A stretch of 64,000 bases of DNA. Origin: Schleiferia thermophila (lineage in GTDB: Bacteria > Bacteroidota > Bacteroidia > Flavobacteriales > Schleiferiaceae). The position numbers and the translations under genes are program-made. Numbering within the stretch: the stretch's first letter is position 1; the number at the start of each line of letters is the position of its first letter. Shown one piece after another: positions 18,143 to 27,522 of this stretch. The notes under the pieces are model-generated. The model did not search any database. It had not been told where the DNA came from and was given only the letters and a program-made list of their open reading frames with translations. The stretch covers positions 636,513-700,512 of the forward strand of contig NZ_QPJS01000001.1 of NCBI RefSeq assembly GCF_003337435.1, read 5' to 3'.

Positions 18143-19990
18143 ATGAACAATGTGATAAAATTGCTGCCCGATCACGTAGCCAATCAGATTGCGGCTGGTG
18201 AGGTAGTGCAGCGTCCGGCTTCGGTGGTCAAAGAGCTGCTGGAGAATTCGATAGATGCCGGAGCTAGTCAGATCACCCTGGTGATAGAAGACGCCGGTAA
18301 AAGCCTTATCCAAGTAATCGACAACGGATGTGGAATTCCGGAGCAAGACGTCAGACTTGCTTTCGAACGGCATGCCACTTCCAAAATCAGTACAGCCGAG
18401 GACCTATTTAAAATCCGCACGATGGGTTTCAGGGGCGAAGCACTTGCTTCAATAGCGGCAGTCAGCCAGGTAGATTGCATTTCAAAAACCAAAGATGACC
18501 AGGTTGCTACTCATTTGAGTCTGGAGGCCGGTAAAGTAGTACACCAAACGCATATCGCTGCCAACCAAGGTACTATTCTTTCCGTAAAAAATCTCTTTTA
18601 CAACATTCCGGCCAGACGGAATTTTTTAAAATCGGCTCAAGTGGAGCAGAAGCACATTTATGAGGAATTTATAAAGATAGCTTTGGCTCATCCCGACAAG
18701 CGTCTTAAACTCATTAACAACGACACGGAAGTATTTCACCTGCTCCCCGGCAATCTAAAACAGAGAATTCACTCCCTTTTTGGCCAAAAAACAGCAGATA
18801 ATTTGCTGGCTATCAATGAGGAAACCTCTTTTGTACAACTTGGGGGATATGTGACGACCCCCACTGTGGCAAAAAAAATCCGCGGAGAGCAATACTTTTT
18901 TATCAACAAAAGGTATGTGCGAAATACCTACCTGCATCATGCGATAATGACGGCTTATGAAGGATTAATTGGTCCGGAGCTGTTTCCGTCGTATTTCATA
19001 TTTATCGAAATTGACCCATCGGAAATAGATGTCAATATTCATCCTACCAAGACGGAAGTTAAATTCAGGGATGAACGAACTGTATACCATCTGCTCAAAT
19101 CAGCCGCTAAAAGAGCCTTGGGCATTAGTGCTGTGGGGCATGTACTGGATTTCGAGCAGGAAACATCCATTCAAGTGCCATTTGATGCTACCAAACCTCC
19201 GGTAGTGCCTACCATTCTGGTAAATGCTGATTTCAACCCCTTTAATCCTGAGACTTACAAATCACAGGGAAACACGGTAAAAGTTCCGACGATAGGCACT
19301 CCTAAAAATTGGGAAGAGCTGTATAAAATAGCTCAAAAGGTAGAGGCAAATACATCCTCCCCAGATGAGACTGACCCGCTTTTTGGGTATGATATTCCCA
19401 CTCAGGTCATTTCCCTTTCAGAGGACCTGGTAACTGAGCTTTTTCAACTCTATAAGAAATACATTATGTATGTGCGTCTTGAACAGGCGTATCTCATTCA
19501 TCAGCAGTATGCACACGAGCGAGTGCTCTATGAGAGCCTTAAAAAATCCATAAAAAACAGAACGGTTCTTTCACAACAGATGCTCATCCCTGTCAAACTG
19601 GAGTTTTCAGCTCGTGAAATGGATAGAATCCTCCACTTTAAAACACTGCTGAATTCTATAGGATTTGATTTTGAAGCGATTGGGAAAACAGAAATAGCCC
19701 TTTACGGACTACCAATTGAGTTAGAAGCTGCCCATGCTGAGGATATCATGCGAAGCCTTTCCCTTGATGAATCCGAATGGAATGGAGCAGAAGAGGTCCT
19801 CTATGATTTTCTTTGCCGGAAAATAGCCGCAGGCTCAGCCTATAAAAGCGGGCAAAAACTTACGCAAACACAAATGGCTCAGCTTGTTAAAAATTTGTTT
19901 AACCTGGAGAATCCGGCATCCGGCATTCGTGGAAAAAAAACATTTGCCCTTGTGCGGTTGTCTGATTTTGACAAATTGTTCAATTCATAA
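18143..19990 (+). CDS. mutL: DNA mismatch repair protein MutL
   Basis: A 615-residue MutL from the ATG at 18143; an in-frame GTG 15 nt earlier is less likely because homologues begin with the equivalent of NVIKLLPDHVANQIAAGE. The GHKL ATPase is complete: ELLENSIDAG, DNGCGI, GFRGEALASI. The S5-like transducer contains the DVNIHPTKTEV motif. In the C-terminal dimerisation domain the endonuclease motif DQHAxxE is replaced by HQQYAHE, and the CPHGRP segment by ASGIRGKK, so strand cleavage by this MutL is doubtful. It couples MutS mismatch recognition to downstream repair. Confidence 0.95.
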   Translation: MNNVIKLLPDHVANQIAAGEVVQRPASVVKELLENSIDAGASQITLVIEDAGKSLIQVIDNGCGIPEQDVRLAFERHATSKISTAEDLFKIRTMGFRGEALASIAAVSQVDCISKTKDDQVATHLSLEAGKVVHQTHIAANQGTILSVKNLFYNIPARRNFLKSAQVEQKHIYEEFIKIALAHPDKRLKLINNDTEVFHLLPGNLKQRIHSLFGQKTADNLLAINEETSFVQLGGYVTTPTVAKKIRGEQYFFINKRYVRNTYLHHAIMTAYEGLIGPELFPSYFIFIEIDPSEIDVNIHPTKTEVKFRDERTVYHLLKSAAKRALGISAVGHVLDFEQETSIQVPFDATKPPVVPTILVNADFNPFNPETYKSQGNTVKVPTIGTPKNWEELYKIAQKVEANTSSPDETDPLFGYDIPTQVISLSEDLVTELFQLYKKYIMYVRLEQAYLIHQQYAHERVLYESLKKSIKNRTVLSQQMLIPVKLEFSAREMDRILHFKTLLNSIGFDFEAIGKTEIALYGLPIELEAAHAEDIMRSLSLDESEWNGAEEVLYDFLCRKIAAGSAYKSGQKLTQTQMAQLVKNLFNLENPASGIRGKKTFALVRLSDFDKLFNS

Positions 19991-20004
19991 CATAGCATAT
20001 TTAC

Positions 20005-20763
20005 ATGTACTACAGACCAGTCCGATTCAACCTTCTTCCGGAAGTAATTAAAAACCTTTTGATTATCAATGGTATTTTCTTTTTCGCCACCTTTTCGTTT
20101 AAAAATACTTTTGGTTTAGACCTCAATGAGATATTGGGTTTGTATCTACCCGGCTCGCAGCAGTTCAGACCATATCAGTTGGTGACTCACATGTTTATGC
20201 ACGGAAATTTCGGACACATTTTTTTTAATATGTTCGCCCTATGGATGTTTGGAACCAGTATTGAAAATTACTGGGGGGGAAAGAAGTTTTTGATATATTA
20301 CTTTTTTACAGGTCTTGGAGCGGCTGTGCTGCATCTGGGTGTCAATTATTGGGAGATGATGAAACTGGAGAGCATTCTCAGAGCTTCGGGTTTCGATGAT
20401 CTTTCGCTGGCCATGCTTCGCACTGGTGAAATTCATCAAGGCCTTTCCATAGCAGTGCCACGGGATATCTTGCAGCAATATTATCTGAAGTTTAATATAC
20501 CCACTGTGGGTGCATCGGGTGCGGTATTCGGAGTCTTACTGGCATTTGGCATGATGTTCCCAAATCAATATATATTTATTTATTTTCTGTTTCCTATTAA
20601 GGCCAAGTATTTTGTGATGATATACGGGGCTTTGGAGCTGATCAATGGGCTTAGTAATGATCCATCGTCCAACATTGCTCATTTTGCCCACTTAGGAGGC
20701 ATGTTGTTTGGATTTATTCTGATAAAATACTGGCAAAACAAAGAAGATCGATATTATTATTAA
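20005..20763 (+). CDS. Rhomboid intramembrane serine protease (first of two)
   Basis: A 252-residue six-helix rhomboid. The catalytic dyad is S171 (GASGAVFG) and H229 (AHLGGMLFG). The helix-2 HxxxN-type segment HMFMHGNFGHIFFNM is intact. A 50-residue cytoplasmic or loop insertion between helices 2 and 4 (around LRASGFDDL) is typical of Bacteroidota members. It starts 14 nt after mutL. Confidence 0.93.
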   Translation: MYYRPVRFNLLPEVIKNLLIINGIFFFATFSFKNTFGLDLNEILGLYLPGSQQFRPYQLVTHMFMHGNFGHIFFNMFALWMFGTSIENYWGGKKFLIYYFFTGLGAAVLHLGVNYWEMMKLESILRASGFDDLSLAMLRTGEIHQGLSIAVPRDILQQYYLKFNIPTVGASGAVFGVLLAFGMMFPNQYIFIYFLFPIKAKYFVMIYGALELINGLSNDPSSNIAHFAHLGGMLFGFILIKYWQNKEDRYYY

Positions 20764-20816
20764 ATTGAGTCATTTTATAACGGGCTTATTTGTTATTTTG
20801 TAAAGAAATTTAGCTT

Positions 20817-21692
20817 ATGAGGTCGGAGCTGAAAAGATTGATAGAAGATGGAGATATGCTCACCAGACTGATAGTGGTCAATGTGCTTGTGTTTGTAGTG
20901 GTTCTTTTTATCAACATATTTCAATTTCTCTTTCAAAGCAATTTCGCTCATCGGATACTCTACTGGTTTACTTTGCCGGCGTTTTTACCCGATTTGGTTA
21001 CCCGACCATGGACTTTGATTACCTATATGTTTCTTCACGAAGGTGTTTTTCATTTGATATTTAATCTTCTATGGTTGTATTTTGGAGGGCTTATTTTTCT
21101 GAATTTTTTTAGTGAGAAGCAGCTGTTGGGCACCTACATCTCAGGCGGACTGGCGGGAGGTGTTCTGTATATTATCTCTTACAATTTGTTCCCAGTATTC
21201 GAAACGGTTTTACCGGCGGCTACCAATAGAGGGGCTTCGGCTGCTGTAATGGCGATCATCATTGCTGCTGCCACATACGCGCCGGGATATCCGGTCAGGC
21301 TCTTTTTTGTACTGGAGGTAAAACTGTGGGTAGTAGCAGTCATTGCCGTTTTGTTTGATCTGGCGGGAATTGAGCGTTCAAATGCCGGTGGACACATCGC
21401 TCATCTTGGTGGAGCTATTTTTGGCTATTTGATGGCAAAATCATTTGACCGGGGGGTGGATATTACACATTGGATTTATGATTTTTCTGATTATTTACAA
21501 GTTCTTTTTGGTAAAAAAAAGAAATTGAGAAAAGTATATTCAAAGAAGGGATATACCAATGTGTATTCAAGGTACCAGCATATGTCGGACCAAGAGCGAT
21601 TGGACCAAATACTCGATAAAATATCCATGTCCGGTTATGATAGTTTGAGCAAGGAAGAAAAAGAGTTTTTATTCAAAATAGGCAAACAGTAA
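20817..21692 (+). CDS. Rhomboid intramembrane serine protease (second of two)
   Basis: A 291-residue rhomboid with S141 in GASAAV and H196 in IAHLGG, and EGVFHLIFNLLWLYF on helix 2. The GxSG motif is GASA here, as in many Bacteroidota paralogues. A basic, non-membrane C-terminal tail of about 60 residues (KKKKLRKVYSKKG, then DQERLDQILDKI) may bind another protein. It lies 53 nt after the first rhomboid and 14 nt before the EEP gene. Confidence 0.92.
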   Translation: MRSELKRLIEDGDMLTRLIVVNVLVFVVVLFINIFQFLFQSNFAHRILYWFTLPAFLPDLVTRPWTLITYMFLHEGVFHLIFNLLWLYFGGLIFLNFFSEKQLLGTYISGGLAGGVLYIISYNLFPVFETVLPAATNRGASAAVMAIIIAAATYAPGYPVRLFFVLEVKLWVVAVIAVLFDLAGIERSNAGGHIAHLGGAIFGYLMAKSFDRGVDITHWIYDFSDYLQVLFGKKKKLRKVYSKKGYTNVYSRYQHMSDQERLDQILDKISMSGYDSLSKEEKEFLFKIGKQ

Positions 21693-21706
21693 AGCAGTAT
21701 TTCTTA

Positions 21707-22810
21707 TTGAAAAAGCTACTCAATCTCATCATCTATAGTGTTCATATTTCAGTAGTATTTGCTACTATTCTGTCAGGTTATTCTTATTTTATACCCCCTG
21801 ATTTAGTCAAATATATTGGAATAGCCGGTTTGCTGTTTCCTGTGTTTCTCATTGTAAATGTTTTGTTGGGATTGTACTGGATATTACAGCTCAATTTAAG
21901 GGTGTTGCTCACCTTAGGATCCATCGCCCTCGTATTGCCACAGGCCAATACATTGTTTCAAAATTTTATTCGAAATGAAGAGGTTTTTACAGAAGAAAGC
22001 ATTACTGTGACGACTTTCAATGTACGACTCTTTAACCACTGGCACTGGTTCGATGAGGATGTGAAAGAGATTATGCCAAAATTATTGGATTCACTCGGCT
22101 CTCAAATCGTTGGTATTCAAGAGTATTATCAGTCAGAAAACACTCCCAAATTCAATGATTTCAAATATCAGTTTATTGCTACATCTTTTAGAAACAAAAA
22201 TTTTGGAATGGCGATCTTTTCAAAATTTCCAATTGCACAAAAACAGGTTGTTTATTTCCAATCAGAGGCTGCTGATGACCGGGATGGATTCATTTATGCC
22301 GATATTAAAACTCCATTGGGAATGGCACGAGTGGTTTGTGCACATCTGGTGTCGTTTAAACTCACTAATGAAGACCTGGAAATGGTCGAAAATCCATCGA
22401 TAGAAAGTGATTCCGAGCAGCTTAAAGCCAACTATCTCTCTGTATTGCAAAAAATCAACCGGGCATTTGAAAAAAGGGCTCATCAGGTACGAGAGCTTAA
22501 GGAATTTATCATCGAGTCTCCACATCCAGTTATACTATTGGGCGATTTAAACGATACTCCTGTTTCCTACACCTACAAAGTGCTCAGCGGAAGATTGCAA
22601 GATACTTTTACTCAGGCGGGCACCGGTATTGGCCACACTTACAACCGCACTCGATATCCTTTCAGAATTGATTACATATTTCATAGTTCTGAATTCAAAA
22701 CAATAAAACACATGGTAACAACCCGGCCAATGGTATCAGACCACTATCCGGTTACAGCAGTTTTAATCAGAAGTCAGTATGAAAGTAAAGTATTCCATTC
22801 GGACAAGTGA
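21707..22810 (+). CDS. Membrane-anchored endonuclease/exonuclease/phosphatase family protein
   Basis: A 367-residue protein with three N-terminal transmembrane helices (about residues 5-85) and a soluble EEP domain (about 95-357). Catalytic landmarks are TTFNVRLF, GIQEYY (metal-binding E), GDLNDTP and SDHYPV. Substrates in this superfamily range from DNA to phospholipids, so none can be named. The start is TTG at 21707, the first codon that includes the whole first helix. The gene overlaps hemL by 32 nt. The order mutL-rhomboid-rhomboid-EEP is one I recognise from other Bacteroidota. Confidence 0.88.
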   Translation: MKKLLNLIIYSVHISVVFATILSGYSYFIPPDLVKYIGIAGLLFPVFLIVNVLLGLYWILQLNLRVLLTLGSIALVLPQANTLFQNFIRNEEVFTEESITVTTFNVRLFNHWHWFDEDVKEIMPKLLDSLGSQIVGIQEYYQSENTPKFNDFKYQFIATSFRNKNFGMAIFSKFPIAQKQVVYFQSEAADDRDGFIYADIKTPLGMARVVCAHLVSFKLTNEDLEMVENPSIESDSEQLKANYLSVLQKINRAFEKRAHQVRELKEFIIESPHPVILLGDLNDTPVSYTYKVLSGRLQDTFTQAGTGIGHTYNRTRYPFRIDYIFHSSEFKTIKHMVTTRPMVSDHYPVTAVLIRSQYESKVFHSDK

Positions 22811-24077
22811 AATTCTGTTCGAAAGAGCTCAGGAGAGCATTCCCGGAGGAGTAAACTCTCCTGTACGTGCCTTTAAGAGTGTAGGGGGGACCCCGGTATT
22901 TTTCGAACGTGCAGAAGGGGCATATCTCTATGATGTGGATGGTAACCGATACATCGACCTGATCGCCTCCTGGGGGCCTATGATCTTGGGTCATTCACAT
23001 CCTACCGTGGTAGAAGCGGTAGCCAGACAGGTGTCTGTGGCTACTTCATTTGGCGCTCCTACTCGTCTCGAAATTGAAATGGCCGAACTGATGAAAGAGA
23101 TGGTCCCCGGTCTGGAGATGGTAAGGATGGTAAACAGTGGTACTGAAGCCTGCATGAGTGCGCTAAGGCTTGCCAGGGGCTACACTGGCAAAAACAAATT
23201 TATCAAATTCAACGGCTGCTACCATGGTCATGCGGATTCATTTCTGGTAAAAGCCGGAAGTGGTGTCGCAACTTTTGACATTCAAAACGTTCCTGGAGTG
23301 ACCGGAGGTACAGCACAAGATACCCTGACAGCTCCGTACAACGACATTGAAGCGGTAAAAAGACTCATAGACCAAAATCCCGGTGATATAGCGGCCATCA
23401 TCGTAGAGCCGGTCGCTGGAAATATGGGTTGTGTTCCACCCCAAAATGATTTTTTGAAAAAACTTCGAACATTGTGTGACCTGTATGGAATTATATTAAT
23501 TTTTGACGAGGTGATGACGGGTTTCAGACTGGCGCCTGGTGGTGCCCAGCAGCGACTTGGTATTCAGGCTGATTTGGTCACCTTTGGAAAAGTAATTGGC
23601 GGTGGCTTGCCAGTCGGCGCTTTTGGCGGCAAGAGGGACATCATGAAAGCTATAGCACCTCTTGGAAATGTGTATCAGGCCGGCACTCTATCGGGCAATC
23701 CATTGGCAATGACTGCCGGATATGCGACGCTATCCATATTAAACCAACATTCTGAAATATACTCGGAACTCGACCATAAAACTGAATTGCTCGAGAAGAA
23801 ACTATCTGAAGCACTTAGTGCCAATGGGTGGACCTTTGTTGCTAATAGACTGGGGAGTATGCTCTCTTTTCACTTTGATGTGGACCAGGTAACCAACTTT
23901 GAACAAGCTTCTAAGGCCAACTTAAATACTTTTAAGAAATTTTTCCATCACATGCTGAGCAGAGGAGTATATCTGCCACCATCCGCCTTTGAAAGTTACT
24001 TTCTGAGCAATGCTCTGAGCAATGCCGATATTGAATATATAGCTGATATGGCCTATGAATTCAAAAATATAGGATGA
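22779..24077 (+). CDS. hemL: Glutamate-1-semialdehyde 2,1-aminomutase HemL
   Basis: A 432-residue PLP enzyme that makes 5-aminolevulinate, the haem precursor, in the C5 pathway. The PLP lysine is K271 (FGKVIGGGLPVGA). The family start SIPGGVNSPVRAFK and the FDEVMTGFR cofactor aspartate are intact. The ATG lies 32 nt inside the upstream EEP gene, which is unusually deep, but the family N-terminus requires it. No other haem gene is nearby. Confidence 0.96.
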   Translation: MKVKYSIRTSEILFERAQESIPGGVNSPVRAFKSVGGTPVFFERAEGAYLYDVDGNRYIDLIASWGPMILGHSHPTVVEAVARQVSVATSFGAPTRLEIEMAELMKEMVPGLEMVRMVNSGTEACMSALRLARGYTGKNKFIKFNGCYHGHADSFLVKAGSGVATFDIQNVPGVTGGTAQDTLTAPYNDIEAVKRLIDQNPGDIAAIIVEPVAGNMGCVPPQNDFLKKLRTLCDLYGIILIFDEVMTGFRLAPGGAQQRLGIQADLVTFGKVIGGGLPVGAFGGKRDIMKAIAPLGNVYQAGTLSGNPLAMTAGYATLSILNQHSEIYSELDHKTELLEKKLSEALSANGWTFVANRLGSMLSFHFDVDQVTNFEQASKANLNTFKKFFHHMLSRGVYLPPSAFESYFLSNALSNADIEYIADMAYEFKNIG

Positions 24078-24168
24078 GTCGGTTTTTAATTTTACTTAAC
24101 AGATAACATTCAAGAGCTGATGGTTCCGCTTTGTCCTTTTTAAGTCAAGAATTATAGCGCTGTGGTCT

Positions 24169-25437
24169 CTATTCATATCTGAGTGCTTCTACCGGATCGA
24201 GACTGGCAGCTTTGTTAGCAGGATAGTATCCTGCCAGTACACCTGTTACAAAACACAGCACAAATGCCAGCAGAATCCATTGCCAGGGTGCTGTGAAGGT
24301 TCCACCTATCAGGTAAGCTGTCAGATTGCCGATGGCAAGTCCAAGTAGGATGCCCGCGGCACCACCCATTTGTGTCAGCACAATGGCTTCTGTGAGGAAT
24401 TGCTGGCGTATGGTGGCCTTTCTGGCTCCGAGGGCTTTGAGTATGCCAATTTCTCTGGTGCGTTCGGTTACGGACACCAGCATGATGTTGAGCAATGCAA
24501 TGGCGGCTCCCAGCAAGGTAATGAGGCCAATTCCCGTAGCTGCAAGTGTTACATACCTGAGGTTGCTGATGAGAATTTGGGCAAATGAATCGCTTTTGAT
24601 AATTTCGAAATTGTTGGGTTGGTCAGGTTTCAACTTTTTGATAGCCCGCATGATAGCTGTGACCTCACCAATCAGACCATCGAGCGCTTCGGCGGTGGGT
24701 GCCAACACGTTGACTGCGTAGGTACTGGAAGTTCTCTGGTAGTTAGCCCGTGCGTTGGTGAGCGGGATTATGGCCGAGCGGTCGCCCCCAAAGCCCGAAG
24801 AAGCTCCTTTGAGTTTTAAAACGCCGATTACTCTGTAGCGATTGGAACCTATATAAATAAATCGACCCAGCGGATTTTCTTCTTCTGAAAAAAGTAATTT
24901 TTGCACTTCATTTCCAATTATGACTTCATTACTTCCCCTGTGCATCTCTTGTTCGGTGAAATATCTTCCCATAGCCAATTCATAGCCTGCTGTGAGCAAA
25001 TAGTCGCCTTCTGCTGCCCAGATAGCGATGTTGGGATTTGTTTTTTTTGAATTTCTTTTTAGTGTGGCGGTACCGGTGGCCAGATAAGAGACTGAGCTGC
25101 TGATGTCTTTTTCGCCGAGTTGAGCACTTAGTTTACGGGCTTGTATCAAAGTAATCGGGGGAAATACCTGTACGGGATTTCTCCTCCGGCCAATTTGGAT
25201 GTTTAATGCCCTGTTTTGTACGGTAAATGTGGTGGCGCCCAATCTGCTGAATTGACCGCTGATCGTTTGCTCAATGGCTGAGGTAGAGGTTAAAATACCG
25301 ACCAATGCAGTAATCCCGAAAGCGATTATCAGCATTGTGATTACAGATCTTAGTCGATGACTAAAAATGTTTTTAATCGACTGAACGAGATTTTCTCTGA
25401 AAACAATCCAGCTTTCCATCCTCTGATCAGAATTCAA
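24169..25437 (-). CDS. MacB/FtsX-type ABC transporter permease
   Basis: A 422-residue permease of the MacB fold: a helix after residue 30 (VITMLIIAFGITALVGIL), a periplasmic MacB-PCD domain of about 220 residues, then three helices near 285-410 with the FtsX signature (TREIGILKALGA). There is no ATPase gene beside it, so the ATP-binding partner is encoded elsewhere. The frame opens with TTG at 25437, inside the amylase stop region; an ATG at 25419 (MESWIVFREN) is an alternative that would remove six residues. Related proteins expel macrolides, peptides or lipoproteins. Confidence 0.88.
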   Translation of the reverse strand: MNSDQRMESWIVFRENLVQSIKNIFSHRLRSVITMLIIAFGITALVGILTSTSAIEQTISGQFSRLGATTFTVQNRALNIQIGRRRNPVQVFPPITLIQARKLSAQLGEKDISSSVSYLATGTATLKRNSKKTNPNIAIWAAEGDYLLTAGYELAMGRYFTEQEMHRGSNEVIIGNEVQKLLFSEEENPLGRFIYIGSNRYRVIGVLKLKGASSGFGGDRSAIIPLTNARANYQRTSSTYAVNVLAPTAEALDGLIGEVTAIMRAIKKLKPDQPNNFEIIKSDSFAQILISNLRYVTLAATGIGLITLLGAAIALLNIMLVSVTERTREIGILKALGARKATIRQQFLTEAIVLTQMGGAAGILLGLAIGNLTAYLIGGTFTAPWQWILLAFVLCFVTGVLAGYYPANKAASLDPVEALRYE

Positions 25438-27295
25438 CTACTACACTTTGCCATGGCGCAAGATTTATTTCCACGAAGCCTTCTGATTTGCCAATATTTA
25501 CAAGGTAAGCAGTGTGGCCTGAGAGGAGGTCACTTCCGGGATAGGTCCCCGGACTGAGCTGTAGTTTTTTTACTACCTGAGGAGATATTTTTATGTTTAG
25601 CTTTTTGGTTTTCGCTGAAAAATTACATGCGATCAGCAGTCGACTCATATTTTTTGAGCGGATGAAGGCATAGGTTTTTTCATCGTAGTTCTCCGTTTTT
25701 GCAGTTCTGTTGTGGAGGTGGAGGTCGTAGTGTGTTCCAGTGAGTGCAGGGTGGCTACGTGCTATGTTGAGCAAGGTTTTGTAGTAATTTCTAAGGATTT
25801 TTTCTGATTCGCTCAGAGCGCCACCGTCAAATTTACCACCGTTCATCCAGCGCTGGTGAGCTGGTACACCTATGTAATCAAAGATACTGGTCCTGGTGGG
25901 TTTTCCAAATCCGGGATCTTCAGCGGCTGGCTCGCCCACTTCTTGCCCGAAATATATCATTGTGGCGCCTTGGTCCACTGTAGCCGATACCACCATAGCT
26001 GGAAGCGCCTTGATAGGATCTCCGGCAAAGGCCGGACTTGCAATACGCTGCTCGTCATGATTTTCGAGAAAGTGCAGCAGGTGTCTCTGTATATCTGCAT
26101 TCCGTGCTATTATGGAGGGAAGTGCATCGGTGCTGCCGCGACCTTCCACTATCGCTCTCAGGCTGTCGTACATCTCTACTTTGTCGTAGAGATAATCCAT
26201 TTTTCCCAACATGATGTAATCGCGGTAAAGATTAGGGTTGTAAATTTCAGCCAGCAGAAAGGCGTCTGGTTTTTTGTTTTTAATGGCAGAATTTAAGTAA
26301 CTCCAAAATTCTACTGGTACCATTTCTGCCATATCGTAACGAAATCCATCTACCCCAAAATCAATCCAAAACTCTGCAATTTGTCTGAATTTGACCCAGG
26401 TATCCGGTACGCGTTTATTTTTCCAAAATTCATAATGGGCGCGATAATCCTTTTGTCTGAATTTTTCAGGAAGAGAAGGAAAGTGTTTTTTGCCCTCCGG
26501 GTCCACTCCATAATTGAGCTTTACTGTTTCATACCAATCATAGAAATCCGGTTGTGGCGAACGGCTGCCGTTTCCGGTCCACTTTGCCGGATGTTCATCA
26601 AACAACCCATCGGCCAGTGGATGTGGCTCACCTCCAAGTGGTAGATATCCATCTTTCCACACCGGAACTTTAAAGGATTTACCTGGTATATAGTAAAAAT
26701 TATTGTCTACATGAAATTCCACGCTGGTATCATCGGATTCTCCCAAATCTTTGATTCCCGGCGGTCGGCTGATGCTGTTGTACCTTCGGGCCACGTGATT
26801 GGGAACCAGATCCATAATGGCCTTTAACCCAACTCGGTGTGTGCGCTCAATCAGGGCTTTGTATTCTTGCAATCTCTGTGACACATCATTGGCCAGGTCG
26901 GGATTCACATTGTAATAATCTTTGACTGCATAGGGACTTCCCGCTCGTCCTTTTACTACATCGGGGTCATCTTCTGAAATTCCGTACTGAGTATAGTCTC
27001 CTACCAAGGCATGATGTGGTACCCCTGTATACCAGATATGAGTGGCACCGAGAGCTTTCAGTTCCATAAGAGCTTCCAGGGTGATATCGTCAAACTTTCC
27101 TACTCCGTTTTCCTCTTTTGTACCCCAGGGTTTATTTACCGCTGCCTTATTTCCAAATAATCTCACCATCATTTGATATACAACGGGCCTATCGGAAGAC
27201 ACTTCCTTTTGATTCATGTCGCCAGAAGTTTTTGGGTCCTTACAACCACTATACATAAGTGTAAAACCAAATATTCCCCATAAAATACGTTTCAT
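25427..27295 (-). CDS. Alpha-amylase family (GH13) lipoprotein
   Basis: A 622-residue glycoside hydrolase. The signal peptide ends in a lipobox with C18 (MYSGC), so the protein is probably a lipoprotein exposed in the periplasm or on the outer membrane. The TIM barrel contains all four GH13 regions: DLVPNHV, GFRYD with nucleophile D321, LLAEI with acid/base E350, and ENHD with D414. A C-terminal beta domain follows. Its action on alpha-glucans such as starch or maltodextrin is likely, though GH13 subfamilies differ. The stop overlaps the start of the permease gene. Confidence 0.93.
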   Translation of the reverse strand: MKRILWGIFGFTLMYSGCKDPKTSGDMNQKEVSSDRPVVYQMMVRLFGNKAAVNKPWGTKEENGVGKFDDITLEALMELKALGATHIWYTGVPHHALVGDYTQYGISEDDPDVVKGRAGSPYAVKDYYNVNPDLANDVSQRLQEYKALIERTHRVGLKAIMDLVPNHVARRYNSISRPPGIKDLGESDDTSVEFHVDNNFYYIPGKSFKVPVWKDGYLPLGGEPHPLADGLFDEHPAKWTGNGSRSPQPDFYDWYETVKLNYGVDPEGKKHFPSLPEKFRQKDYRAHYEFWKNKRVPDTWVKFRQIAEFWIDFGVDGFRYDMAEMVPVEFWSYLNSAIKNKKPDAFLLAEIYNPNLYRDYIMLGKMDYLYDKVEMYDSLRAIVEGRGSTDALPSIIARNADIQRHLLHFLENHDEQRIASPAFAGDPIKALPAMVVSATVDQGATMIYFGQEVGEPAAEDPGFGKPTRTSIFDYIGVPAHQRWMNGGKFDGGALSESEKILRNYYKTLLNIARSHPALTGTHYDLHLHNRTAKTENYDEKTYAFIRSKNMSRLLIACNFSAKTKKLNIKISPQVVKKLQLSPGTYPGSDLLSGHTAYLVNIGKSEGFVEINLAPWQSVVVEF

Positions 27296-27509
27296 CGGAA
27301 TTGTATTATGCTGTTCCGGCTACGAAATAAGGGAAAATTAAAGATACTTTACTACTGCTTTTTTATTTTTACTGCAAAAGAAGGCCTGGTATAAATCGAA
27401 GTAAAAAGCATATTAAAAAATACCTGAGCCAATGCTTCAGCAAACACAAAATCATCATCAATGTCACAGAGCTGCTAACCGAATGTGTGTGATTACGGGC
27501 GCCATTCGA

Positions 27510-27517
27510 TACTTTTG
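27510..27517 (+). promoter_or_regulatory. Predicted -7 box directly before the M23-like start codon
   Basis: TACTTTTG matches TAnnTTTG and ends 5 nt before the ATG at 27523. Transcription starting a few bases downstream of the box would give a leaderless mRNA. Confidence 0.5.
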
Positions 27518-27522
27518 CGCCG

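Noticed and set aside
24326-24721. 131-codon plus-strand open frame inside the permease gene
   Set aside because: Antisense shadow of a gene with strong family motifs; low-complexity product.
25856-26296. 146-codon plus-strand open frame inside the amylase gene
   Set aside because: Antisense to conserved GH13 motifs and without any family similarity.
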